Of a stretch of DNA of 64,000 nucleotides, positions 16,917-24,873 are shown one piece after another (positions within the stretch are counted from its first letter, which is position 1; every line of letters starts with the position of its first letter). A program made the translations under genes and the position numbers. Source of the DNA: Cedecea neteri (GTDB taxonomy: Bacteria; Pseudomonadota; Gammaproteobacteria; Enterobacterales; Enterobacteriaceae); contig NZ_CP009458.1 of NCBI RefSeq assembly GCF_000758305.1, positions 3,968,001 to 4,032,000 of the forward strand. Reading direction: 5' to 3'. The notes beneath the pieces were generated by a model that was not told where the DNA came from, did not search any database, and saw only the letters and a list, made by a program, of their open reading frames with translations.

Positions 16917-17927
16917 ATGGTTAAGGTCGGGATTAATGGTTTTGGCAGAATCGGACGTAACGTGCTGCGCGCTGCCCTGGGTAACCCCAATATTGAGATC
17001 GTGGCCATCAACGATCTGACGGACAGCAAAACCCTTGCACACCTGTTAAAGCACGACTCGCTGATGGGCAAACTACCTGCGCCAGTGGAAGCCTCCGAAG
17101 GGCTGCTCCACGTTGACGGCAAGCCGGTTCGCGTTTTCAGTGAAAGAGATCCGGCGCAGATCCCATGGCGTGACGTCGGCGTAGATATCGTTATCGAGGC
17201 CACCGGCTTTTTCACCAGCCGCGAAAAAGCTGAAGTTCACATCACCCACGGCGGCGCAAAACGCGTCATCATTTCTGCCCCTGGGAAAGACGACGATCTG
17301 ACTATCGTACTGGGTGTGAACCACGACAGTTACGATCCGCAGAAACACTTTGTGGTCAGCAACGGCAGCTGTACTACCAACGGCCTGGCCCCTGCCGCGC
17401 AGGTACTGCATCAGGCATTCGGCATTGAACACGGCCTGATGAATACCACTCACGCCTACACCAACAGCCAGGCGCTGCACGACCAGCCGGAAAAAGATTT
17501 GCGCGGCGCACGGGCGGCAGCGCTGTCGATTGTGCCGTATTCCAGCGGCGCGGCTAAAGCCCTCGGCAAGGTTATCCCTGAACTTGACGGGCGCCTGACA
17601 GGCTACTCTCTGCGCGTGCCGGTACCGGTAGTGTCTATCGTTGATTTAACCGTGACGCTCAAACGCGATGTCACGGCGGAAGAAGTGAACGCGGCGTTCC
17701 GCAAAGCCGCTGAAGCTGGCCCGTTGAAAGACATTCTGGGCTACAGCGATGAGCCGCTGGTCTCCAGCGATTATCAGGGCGACCCGCGCTCTTCTATTAT
17801 TGACGGGCTTTCAACCCTGGTGATTGGCGGTAACCTGGTGAAAATCCTGGCCTGGTATGACAACGAATGGGGCTTCTCTAACCGCCTGGTTGACCTTGCC
17901 CTGCTGATGGATAAACGTGGGCTGTAA
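16917..17927 (+). CDS. Type I glyceraldehyde-3-phosphate dehydrogenase paralogue
   Basis: A 336-residue phosphorylating GAPDH. The NAD-binding GINGFGRIGRN (5-15) and the INDLTD segment (31-36) with acidic Asp33 suggest NAD use. The catalytic Cys152 and His179 are present. The active-site motif is SNGSCTTNGLAP rather than the SNASCTTNCLAP usual in enteric GapA, so this is a second-type enzyme closer to the Bacillus/cyanobacterial-style branch. The main gapA must be elsewhere. It might act on another phosphorylated aldehyde such as erythrose-4-phosphate. A good AGAAGGAG ribosome site precedes the ATG. Confidence 0.92.
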   Translation: MVKVGINGFGRIGRNVLRAALGNPNIEIVAINDLTDSKTLAHLLKHDSLMGKLPAPVEASEGLLHVDGKPVRVFSERDPAQIPWRDVGVDIVIEATGFFTSREKAEVHITHGGAKRVIISAPGKDDDLTIVLGVNHDSYDPQKHFVVSNGSCTTNGLAPAAQVLHQAFGIEHGLMNTTHAYTNSQALHDQPEKDLRGARAAALSIVPYSSGAAKALGKVIPELDGRLTGYSLRVPVPVVSIVDLTVTLKRDVTAEEVNAAFRKAAEAGPLKDILGYSDEPLVSSDYQGDPRSSIIDGLSTLVIGGNLVKILAWYDNEWGFSNRLVDLALLMDKRGL

Positions 17928-17943
17928 CGGCCGCTGAAATGCA

Positions 17944-17970
17944 AAAGCCAGCCTTGCGGCTGGCTTTTTT
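17944..17970. terminator. Bidirectional terminator between GAPDH and mqo
   Basis: Stem AAAGCCAGCC / GGCTGGCTTT with a TTGC loop, six T after it on the plus strand and four A before it, so it can serve both convergent genes. Confidence 0.9.
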
Positions 17971-18012
17971 ATTACCGCCCCTGCAGTAACAGAGGCTGGC
18001 AGAGGCGTTTAC

Positions 18013-19671
18013 TTACAGCGCCATATCGTGCTGGGTAGCGGCTTCCGCTTTCGCTTCGGCTGGTTTTGCTACCGGCGTTGCACTCTGGTCGTTCATCTGA
18101 ATAACCGGCGGTTTGGTCAGCTGCAGCGTGGCTGCTGTGTCATCCCACACTTTCTGCGTCAGCGCCGCGTTGCCGTTCATCTCCTGGCCGTAGCTTGGCA
18201 CAACGGCGCGGATCTTACTCTGCCACTCAGGCGAGTTGAACTGCTGCGGGAACATCTGCTTCAACACGTTCAGCGTGATAGGCGCCGCGGTAGATGCGCC
18301 TGGGGATGCCCCCAGCAGAGCAGAAATGGTTTTCTGCTGGTCAACAACCACTTCGGTACCGAGTTTCAGGACACCGCCTTTGTTCTCATCTTTTTTGATG
18401 ATCTGCACGCGCTGACCGGCCTGAATCAGTTTCCAGTCTTCTTTACGCGCCTGCGGGTAGTACTCTTTCAGCGCTTCAAAGCGATCTTCATCACTCAGCA
18501 TCACCTGACCAATCAGGTATTTCACCAGGTCAAAGTTATCCAGACCTACGTCGGTCATCGGCATAAAGTTGCTGGTGGTGGTCGTGCTCAGCAGATCAAA
18601 GAAAGAGCCGTTTTTCAGGAATTTGGTAGAGAAGGTCGCGAACGGCCCGAACAGCACCACGCGCTTGCCGTCGATAAAGCGGGCATCAATGTGCGGTACG
18701 GACATTGGTGGTGCACCCACGGAGGCCTGACCATACACTTTTTCAAGATGCTGGCTGGTTACCGCCGGGTTTTCGGTCATCAGGAAGGAGCCACCCACCG
18801 GGAAACCGGCGTAATTTTTCGATTCCGGAATACCGGTTTCCTGCAGCAGTTTCAGTGCGCCGCCGCCAGCCCCGATAAAGACATATTTCGCGTCGATGGC
18901 GTGCTCTTTGCCGCTGGTCACGTCTTTGATGGTGACGTGCCAGGAATTATCGCCGTTGCGTTTGAAGTCGGTGACTTCAGAAGAGGTTTGCAGGGAGAAA
19001 TTCGGGCTTTTTTTCAGGCTGCCGATCAGCTGACGGGTAATTTCACCGTAGTTAACGTCGGTCCCAACTGGCGTCCAGGTCGCCGCCACTTTTTGATTCG
19101 GGTCGCGCCCTTCCATGACCAGCGGAGCCCACTGTTTAATTTGCTCGTGGTTAGTGGAGAATTTCATCCCCTGGAACAGCGTGGTTTTCTGCAGCGCGTC
19201 ATAGCGCTTGGTCAGATACTCAACGTTTTTATCACCCCAGACAAAACTCATGTGCGGCGTGGAATTAATAAACGAATGTGGGTCGTTCAAAATACCGCGC
19301 TGAATTTGTGCGGACCAGAACTGACGGGAAATCATAAACTGTTCGTTAATTTCCAGCGCTTTGCTGACGTCAATAGAACCGTCCGGGCGCTCCGGTGTAT
19401 AGTTCAGTTCCATATTTGCCGAGTGCCCGGTACCGGCGTTATTCCAGCCGTTAGAGGACTCAAGCGCCACGCCATCAAGTTTCTCAACCATGACCTGTTT
19501 CCAGTCCGGCTGCAGCTCCTGGAGCCACGTCCCGAGAGAGGCGCTCATAATACCGCCGCCAATCAGCAGGAAGTCGGTTTTTTGCGTGGAATCCGCGTTA
19601 GCGTAGCTAGCAGAGCTTACGAATAACGCCAGTGTTGTCAGAGAAATAATTGTCTTTTTCATTGCAGGCAT
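18013..19671 (-). CDS. mqo: Malate:quinone oxidoreductase Mqo
   Basis: A 552-residue FAD enzyme that oxidises malate to oxaloacetate and passes electrons to the quinone pool at the inner membrane. FAD-binding GGGIMSASLG (about 38-47), ESSNGWNNAGTGHSA, the SFVWG, PMSVPHIDAR and FGPFATFSTKF segments match enteric Mqo closely. Like the E. coli enzyme it begins with a signal-like hydrophobic stretch (MKKTIISLTTLALFVSSASYA). Start is uncertain: ATG 19671 or the ATG three codons later (19662, giving MKKT); neither has a strong ribosome site. The C-terminal 40 residues are a low-complexity Pro/Ala/Glu tail. Confidence 0.95.
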   Translation of the reverse strand: MPAMKKTIISLTTLALFVSSASYANADSTQKTDFLLIGGGIMSASLGTWLQELQPDWKQVMVEKLDGVALESSNGWNNAGTGHSANMELNYTPERPDGSIDVSKALEINEQFMISRQFWSAQIQRGILNDPHSFINSTPHMSFVWGDKNVEYLTKRYDALQKTTLFQGMKFSTNHEQIKQWAPLVMEGRDPNQKVAATWTPVGTDVNYGEITRQLIGSLKKSPNFSLQTSSEVTDFKRNGDNSWHVTIKDVTSGKEHAIDAKYVFIGAGGGALKLLQETGIPESKNYAGFPVGGSFLMTENPAVTSQHLEKVYGQASVGAPPMSVPHIDARFIDGKRVVLFGPFATFSTKFLKNGSFFDLLSTTTTSNFMPMTDVGLDNFDLVKYLIGQVMLSDEDRFEALKEYYPQARKEDWKLIQAGQRVQIIKKDENKGGVLKLGTEVVVDQQKTISALLGASPGASTAAPITLNVLKQMFPQQFNSPEWQSKIRAVVPSYGQEMNGNAALTQKVWDDTAATLQLTKPPVIQMNDQSATPVAKPAEAKAEAATQHDMAL

Positions 19672-19830
19672 AATAATTCTATTGCATCGCAGGTGAATGA
19701 AGTAAATCTATGTTAACCCACTTTCACGATATTTTAAAATCTCATTCACATCCTGATTAATCCATACAATTAATGCCAATGATTTTTTTAATTAAAAAAA
19801 CCAAATAAAATCAAATATCATTAAAATAAT

Positions 19831-19863
19831 ATACCCGGAGAATACATCCTGTATTCCGGGTAT
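19831..19863. repeat. Bulged inverted repeat upstream of mqo
   Basis: Left arm ATACCCGGAGAATAC and right arm GTATTCCGGGTAT pair over 13 bp with a 2-nt bulge and a 5-nt loop. It could be a leader hairpin of mqo or a relict terminator; it has no T-run directly on the mqo side. Confidence 0.6.
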
Positions 19864-19903
19864 TATTAGCGGTAATCCGCTTAGTTATCGGGATGTTATT
19901 GGC

Positions 19904-19933
19904 AAAAAAAATCCACGCACATGCATGGATTTT
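19904..19933 (-). terminator. Terminator of the flavin reductase gene
   Basis: Stem AAAATCCA / TGGATTTT with a mismatched inner extension; seven A at 19904-19910 on the plus strand give a U-tract on the minus strand. Confidence 0.7.
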
Positions 19934-19972
19934 ATCCTTATTCCGTTCCTGTAAAAGGCGATAAATTCGTCG

Positions 19973-20533
19973 TTAACGGTTTGTGCCATTCTGCCCTATC
20001 GCCTTAATAAAGACGGCAAGTTGGGTACGAATAAATGCATCCGTGGCAGAATCAATTAAACGCCCGTTCTCTAATTTCTGGTTCGCAAAGCTGACTGCCA
20101 GCTCCGGCAGCGGCACCATATTGCACAGCATTGAGGCCAGCGTTTCCCGCAGCTGGTATTGCGCCCTGACGCCGCCAAGCGCGCCGGTCGACTGCGAAAC
20201 GAAAAAGACATATTTTCCCAGCATACAGCTGGCTCTGACTGGCCGTGACAGCCAGTCGAGCGCATTCTTGAGTACGCCGGGCATACCGTGATTGTATTCC
20301 GGTACCGTAATAATCACCGCATCAGCCTCAGCCACCAGCCGGCGGGCGCTTACCACTGGCTCAGGCAATTCCCCCTTTTCCAGATCCTGGCAATAATGTT
20401 CCAGGACACCAATATCAAGCACACTAAAATGACTCTGTTCGGGCAGCATTTCGCTGATGCTGTTGAGCAATGCACGGGAAGCCGAATCGACCCGCAAGCT
20501 ACCGGCGATCCCCACGAAGCGTAATGTTTTCAT
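19973..20533 (-). CDS. NADPH-dependent FMN reductase family protein
   Basis: A 186-residue flavodoxin-fold reductase. The FMN phosphate-binding loop GSLRVDSASRALL (11-23) and the PEYNHGMPGVLKNALDWLSRP motif are diagnostic of the group containing ChrR/YieF and related quinone or chromate reductases. It probably reduces quinones or other electrophiles using NAD(P)H in the cytoplasm. It is divergent from an AraC-type regulator gene with 97 bp between, and an inverted repeat lies in that gap, so the regulator likely controls it. Physiological substrate unknown. Confidence 0.92.
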   Translation of the reverse strand: MKTLRFVGIAGSLRVDSASRALLNSISEMLPEQSHFSVLDIGVLEHYCQDLEKGELPEPVVSARRLVAEADAVIITVPEYNHGMPGVLKNALDWLSRPVRASCMLGKYVFFVSQSTGALGGVRAQYQLRETLASMLCNMVPLPELAVSFANQKLENGRLIDSATDAFIRTQLAVFIKAIGQNGTNR

Positions 20534-20564
20534 CTTGTTCTCCTCTAATTTTCTCGATGCCGGT

Positions 20565-20589
20565 ATTATCAGAAAAAGAATGTGATAAT
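20565..20589. promoter_or_regulatory. Candidate operator between the flavin reductase and AraC regulator genes
   Basis: Perfect 7-bp arms ATTATCA and TGATAAT separated by 11 bp, overlapped by AAAGAA-N8-TTCTTT. It sits between two divergent starts; function inferred from position. Confidence 0.45.
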
Positions 20590-20630
20590 TCTTTCGCTAA
20601 TCCGCCAAAACCCTTCGCAGGAGTGCCAAC

Positions 20631-21401
20631 ATGCCAGACGCCCTTTCCGTGGCTATCGCTGCTTCCGACATGGCGCATCGTCGCGGTGACGACGTGACGT
20701 TTCACCGCCATATGCATGGCCAGTTAAGCGTCACCCTGGAAGGGACTCTTCGCCTGCAAACCGAAACGGGTTGGTGGCTGGCAACGCCCGGTAACGGCGT
20801 TTGGGTGCCGCCGGGCCTTTTACACCGGGCGTTTTATACCGAGCGTTCGCGGCTGATCAATCTACGATTCAGGCAAGGATTCGAGCGGCTATTGCCGGGC
20901 AACAGCTCGCTTATCGTCGCTTCAAACCTGCTGATGGAGCTGGCGAAAGAAGCCTTAGCGATTCAACACAACAGCGATTCGAACGAACAACTCGAACTGA
21001 TTGCACAGCTGCTGCACTTCCAGCTGCAAAAACAGGTGTTGAAAACAGACCTGTTTGTGCCTGAGGGTAAAGATAAACGGCTGAGGCTAGTCACCAGTCT
21101 GCTGCGGGAAGATCCGGCCTGTAGCAAAACGCTAATTCAGCTGGCCGCCGTTGCCTTCATCAGCCCCAGAACATTAGGCCGCCTTTTCGAAAGCGAAATC
21201 GGGATGAGTTTTACTCGCTGGCGGGAAAGAATGAGGATAATCAGTTCAGTGGAAAAATTGGTTAACGGCGAGCCGATAACTCAGGTGGCCTATGATATGG
21301 GCTATCAAAGCGCCAGCAGCTTTACCACTGCCTTTACCCGAATTATCGGCCTGCCGCCGGGGCGTTATCTTAAAGAGACCTTCACCCCGGACAAAAGCTG
21401 A
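20631..21401 (+). CDS. AraC-family transcriptional regulator with cupin domain
   Basis: A 256-residue regulator with an N-terminal cupin-like sensor (FHRHMHGQLSVTLEGTLRL, WVPPGLLHRAFY) and a C-terminal AraC DNA-binding domain (about 155-250, ending in AYDMGYQSASSFTTAFTRIIG). Such regulators often control an adjacent transporter or reductase. It faces away from the flavin reductase gene and its 3' end overlaps the convergent DHA2 transporter gene by 37 bp. A good GCAGGAG-like site precedes the ATG. Confidence 0.9.
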   Translation: MPDALSVAIAASDMAHRRGDDVTFHRHMHGQLSVTLEGTLRLQTETGWWLATPGNGVWVPPGLLHRAFYTERSRLINLRFRQGFERLLPGNSSLIVASNLLMELAKEALAIQHNSDSNEQLELIAQLLHFQLQKQVLKTDLFVPEGKDKRLRLVTSLLREDPACSKTLIQLAAVAFISPRTLGRLFESEIGMSFTRWRERMRIISSVEKLVNGEPITQVAYDMGYQSASSFTTAFTRIIGLPPGRYLKETFTPDKS

Positions 21402-22786
21402 CGGCGGGTGACTGCGGCAACCGCCAGCACCAGCATCATCACGATTTCAGCCGCCAGGAAGCCGATCATCGCCACGGAGTAATCCCCGCTTTGGTGCTGC
21501 AGGTGCAGGAACAATGCTCCGAGGACTGCAGGGCCAAGACCCAGCGCAGACTGCTGCAGGGTACTCAATATTGCGCTTGCTGCTCCGGCATCGTTCAGGT
21601 CGATATCGCGCATCCCAATGCGGTAGAAGCTGTTCACAATCAGCGCCTGGCCGTAGCCCACCACCAGCGTCGCCGGGGCAATAGCCAGCGGACCTGCGTG
21701 GGTGCCAAAGTGCCAGAGCGTAAATATCAGCCCCAGCAGACCCACCACCTGGATAGCAATCCCGCTTAGCAGAATAGTACTCAGCGAATGGCGCACGATA
21801 AGCCTCGGGGCAAACCACGCGGAGACAAAATACGAAATGCCCATGGCAATAAAGCTGTTCCCGGACTGCCACGGCGCCATTCCCATCCCCGACTGCAGCG
21901 TCAGCGCCATGCAGAACATAAAGCCCGACCAACAGGTAAAGAACAGCAGCGCGATCAGCAGGCCAAACCTTATGCTGCCCAGCTTAAGCAGCCTTGGCGG
22001 CAGCAGCGGATGTAGCCCACGCTGCTGCTGGTTAAGCGCCCCCACGCGCATCAGATAACCGAGCGGCAGCGTTGCCACCAGCATCAGTTGCATCGGCCAC
22101 GGCCAGTGCAGCTCGGGCCCAAGCGCCATAGGAAACAGCAGGCAACACAGCACCAGCGCGAGGGTAACGGTACCCTGCCAGTCAATGCGCGAGTGACTTT
22201 CGCTCCGCGTTTCAGGAATATAGAACCGGCTCAGGACCAGCACCAACAGGCAGATAGGCACGTTGATAAAGAACGCGTTTCGCCAGCCCAGGCCAGCAAT
22301 ATCCGCCGACACCAGCCAGCCGCCGCCCATCTGGCCGATAATGAAAGCGATCCCGCCAATGCCGCCATACAGGCTGATAGCCCGGGCGTGAGCGGTGCCT
22401 TTGAGCGTCACGTGCAGTGTGGCAAGGATCTGCGGCACGATCAGCGCAGCGCCAACGCCCTGGAGGGTACGTGCCGCCAGCAGCTCGGTGACCGAGCCGG
22501 AGATCCCGCACAGGAAAGAAGCAATACCGAACAGCGCCACGCCCCACAGCAACGTTCTGCGGCGGCCGTGGTTATCGCCAAGCTTGCTGCCCACCGCCAG
22601 GCTGACGGCAAAGGCGACGCCGTAAAGTGCCACAATAAGTTCAAGCTGGGTTGGCGTGGTGCCAAGGGACTCCGTGATCGAGTCCAGCGCCACGTTGGTG
22701 ATAGACGTGTCGATTAACGGCAGCATCTGGCCCGTCAACAGCAGCACCAGGCCAGCACGACCGGGTGAAACAGGCGAATTATTCAT
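21365..22786 (-). CDS. MFS transporter, DHA2 (EmrB/QacA) drug-efflux type
   Basis: About 473 residues with some 14 predicted membrane helices. The DHA2 motif PLIDTSITNVALDSI is in the first helix, and the loop motif A GSKLGDNHGRRRTLLWG and motif C-like GGIGGIAFIIGQMGGGWL are present. This group expels drugs and toxic organic ions using the proton gradient. ATG 22786 is preferred because GGAG is 6 nt upstream; an earlier ATG at 22798 is possible. It is divergent from an XRE regulator with a 26-bp inverted repeat between them, implying local repression. Substrate unknown. Confidence 0.92.
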   Translation of the reverse strand: MNNSPVSPGRAGLVLLLTGQMLPLIDTSITNVALDSITESLGTTPTQLELIVALYGVAFAVSLAVGSKLGDNHGRRRTLLWGVALFGIASFLCGISGSVTELLAARTLQGVGAALIVPQILATLHVTLKGTAHARAISLYGGIGGIAFIIGQMGGGWLVSADIAGLGWRNAFFINVPICLLVLVLSRFYIPETRSESHSRIDWQGTVTLALVLCCLLFPMALGPELHWPWPMQLMLVATLPLGYLMRVGALNQQQRGLHPLLPPRLLKLGSIRFGLLIALLFFTCWSGFMFCMALTLQSGMGMAPWQSGNSFIAMGISYFVSAWFAPRLIVRHSLSTILLSGIAIQVVGLLGLIFTLWHFGTHAGPLAIAPATLVVGYGQALIVNSFYRIGMRDIDLNDAGAASAILSTLQQSALGLGPAVLGALFLHLQHQSGDYSVAMIGFLAAEIVMMLVLAVAAVTRRQLLSGVKVSLR

Positions 22787-22844
22787 CAGGGACTCCATTG
22801 CATAGTTCAGGATACCGACGTAGGATCCCTGAACATTTAACCGG

Positions 22845-22870
22845 GTACCAGTTCTTACTTATACTGGTAC
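22845..22870. promoter_or_regulatory. Operator candidate between DHA2 transporter and XRE regulator
   Basis: Perfect 8-bp arms GTACCAGT and ACTGGTAC separated by 10 bp, in the 110-bp gap between divergent starts. A second smaller repeat GGTA-N7-TACC overlaps its right arm (22867-22881). Confidence 0.6.
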
Positions 22871-22897
22871 TGATACTACCATTCTGGAGTATTTGTG

Positions 22898-23773
22898 ATG
22901 CTCATCACTCAGCCTGAGCTGCGTCATGGCCCGCTGGACGACAGCCGTAAAATGCTGGCGCTGTTTTTGCGCACCCGGCGCGAAAGTCTGGACCCGCAGC
23001 GGTTGGGTTTACCGCGCAGCGGGCGTCGCCGCACGCCCGGCCTTCGCCGTGAAGAAGTGGCGCTGCTGGCTGACATCGGCGTGACCTGGTATACCTGGCT
23101 TGAGCAGGGACGGGAAGTGAATCCTTCGGCCACTGCTATGACGGCGATCGCCAGCGCGCTGCAGTGCTCCCCGGCGGAAACCCGACACTTGTTTATTCTG
23201 GCTGGCCTGCCCCCGTCCGAAGCTCCCGCCGCCGCGCAGTGCGAAGGACTCAGCCCCGCCGCCCGCCGGATGCTGGACGCCCTGATGCCTAACCCCGCCA
23301 GCATCCAGAAGCCGAATTTCGACATCCTCGGCTATAACTCGCATTTTTGCCAGTTGATGGGAGTTGATCTCGACAATGAACCGCCGGAGCATCGCAACTG
23401 CATTTATCAGTATCTGACCAATGAGACCTGGCGAAGCCGGGTAGACTGTAACGAAGATGTGCTGCCCAAGTTTGTGGGCTGGTTCCGCGCCGGGATCACC
23501 GAACATCGCGGCGACCCGCGATGGGAAACACTGCTGGAATCGTTTTTCGCCGCCTCCCCCGCGTTTAAAACGCTCTGGGAGCAGCGCTATGAGATCCGCA
23601 ATATCGAAAACCATATAAAACAGTACACGCACCCGCAGATCGGCACCTTCGGTATGCAGCAGGTCAACTGGTACTCTGCGCCGCGAGACGGTTCAAGGCT
23701 GCTGGTTTACCTCCCGGTTGATGAACTGGGTGAACGAGCTTTGCGACTTTTTTCTCAAGCGAGCGGAGCCTGA
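22898..23773 (+). CDS. XRE-family regulator with MmyB-like ligand-binding domain
   Basis: About 291 residues. The N-terminal helix-turn-helix carries the MmyB-group pattern RRTPGLRREEVALLADIGVTWYTWLEQGR, and residues 110-285 form the PAS-like MmyB domain thought to bind fatty-acid-like ligands. GGAG lies 8 nt before ATG 22898; a GTG directly before it (22895) is less likely. It is divergent from the DHA2 efflux gene and probably regulates it. A terminator follows. Confidence 0.9.
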   Translation: MLITQPELRHGPLDDSRKMLALFLRTRRESLDPQRLGLPRSGRRRTPGLRREEVALLADIGVTWYTWLEQGREVNPSATAMTAIASALQCSPAETRHLFILAGLPPSEAPAAAQCEGLSPAARRMLDALMPNPASIQKPNFDILGYNSHFCQLMGVDLDNEPPEHRNCIYQYLTNETWRSRVDCNEDVLPKFVGWFRAGITEHRGDPRWETLLESFFAASPAFKTLWEQRYEIRNIENHIKQYTHPQIGTFGMQQVNWYSAPRDGSRLLVYLPVDELGERALRLFSQASGA

Positions 23774-23786
23774 ATTTCTGCAAACG

Positions 23787-23820
23787 CATCGGGCAACCTG
23801 CAGACGGCCCGATGTTTTTT
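23787..23820 (+). terminator. Rho-independent terminator after the XRE regulator
   Basis: Stem CATCGGGC / GCCCGATG with a 12-nt loop followed by six T. Confidence 0.82.
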
Positions 23821-24257
23821 ATTGTTTTAAGAATAACCTCAGGGAAACCATAAAAGACCATTCGCATTGACGGCAGAATAAAAATAAGACTTCGCTGAAA
23901 ACATTGAATTTATCAAACAAATTCAAAAAATTAACGCTATCTTCATGCTTTTCATTCCACTTAGATGCCCCCTTGATCATTTTTAAACCAACCCAATTTT
24001 CTGCTCTACCAACCTGGCATCAAACCTTCATGTACGTAATAGGTTATTCCACTGTTATAACACCATTGAATTGTTAACCGGGCTATGTAAAATCACGCTA
24101 CTATGCTGAAACCACGCGAATTCCTTGCGCCGGCGAGATACCCAAGCCGCCACGCCGTTTTGCGTGGGCGTACCTCACGTCGTGGATAATTTTCCTGTGC
24201 GGCGCTCCTTGCTCCCGCGGCGGTTGGGTTTTAACCTTTTTCTCAGGGAACGTCTCA
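23821..24257. other. Upstream region and leader of the 24-31 kb operon
   Basis: About 435 bp without a convincing gene. The first 280 bp are AT-rich and should hold the promoter. From about 24125 the sequence turns GC-rich and can fold: CGCCACGC and GCGTGGGCG around 24152-24174, and a long-range near-match CCCAAGCCGCC with GGCGGTTGGG. This looks like a structured 5' leader before the first gene, but no known riboswitch is recognised. Confidence 0.45.
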
Positions 24258-24752
24258 ATGAAATTGCGAAGCCTGTTAGTCCTCCTTGTTGTCACTACGG
24301 TTGTCGGCTGTAAAGCGCCGCCGCCGAAGATGACCGACGACACCATTGTGACCAGCACGGTAAACGGCGTCACCCTGACTCACCGCTATATCGTTGAAGT
24401 ACCGAAAGAATTTACACCTGTTGACGCCGAGTATCGGGCGCTTTATCCGGGCTCTATTATGAGCAAACCCGATTTTGGTGGCAAAGTACTGGCACAGCTT
24501 GAAAGCGGCCAAAGCTACACTGTGTTAGGCGAGGTAGAAAATCACTGGTTTGCTATCGCCGAGCAGGATAAACAAGAGCTGCTGGGCTATGTGCCGCTCA
24601 GGGCGCTGGTAAAAAGTGAGCTGTATAACCAGACGCTGAAAAAAGACCGCCCTCGCCCTCGCCGTGCGGCCAAAAAATCCACCTGCGTTGCGGTAGATAA
24701 TAAAAGCAAAGCCTGCCAGAACGCCGATAACGGAACGTGGATCATTAATTAA
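24258..24752 (+). CDS. SH3-domain lipoprotein, first gene of an unknown envelope operon
   Basis: A 164-residue predicted lipoprotein: hydrophobic signal followed by the lipobox VVGC (lipidated Cys at residue 18) and a Lys/Pro-rich start of the mature chain. Residues about 75-118 (GGKVLAQLESGQSYTVLGEV, then LLGYVPLRALV) resemble a bacterial SH3 fold, a module that usually binds peptidoglycan or peptides. A basic PRPRRAAKK stretch is followed by a small domain with two cysteines. It begins a set of six same-strand genes ended by a terminator at 31382. Function unknown. Confidence 0.75.
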   Translation: MKLRSLLVLLVVTTVVGCKAPPPKMTDDTIVTSTVNGVTLTHRYIVEVPKEFTPVDAEYRALYPGSIMSKPDFGGKVLAQLESGQSYTVLGEVENHWFAIAEQDKQELLGYVPLRALVKSELYNQTLKKDRPRPRRAAKKSTCVAVDNKSKACQNADNGTWIIN

Positions 24753-24873
24753 ACTTCCCCTCCGGGGGTTTTCTAACCAAAGATTTTGGTATGAGAGTAG
24801 CAACGACTCACCCGGCAACCTGTACGGGCGTTAACGTTGCCCTCTCTTTACACACAGGCTAACAAGGATCTTT

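Larger units (their letters stand above)
19672..19972. other. AT-rich intergenic region upstream of mqo
   Basis: About 300 bp, strongly AT-rich between 19730 and 19830, holding the mqo promoter. It contains one bulged inverted repeat at 19831-19863 (ATACCCGGA-GA-ATAC / GTATTCCGGGTAT) and the terminator of the next gene at 19904-19933. No coding frame seen. Confidence 0.6.

Noticed and set aside
18028..19626. Long plus-strand open frame (532 codons) opposite mqo
   Set aside because: It is the antisense of a fully conserved mqo; its product is His/Arg/Phe-rich without any family pattern.
24101..24373. Minus-strand 90-codon frame over the leader and lipoprotein start
   Set aside because: No ribosome site or family pattern, and it overlaps a well-supported lipoprotein gene.
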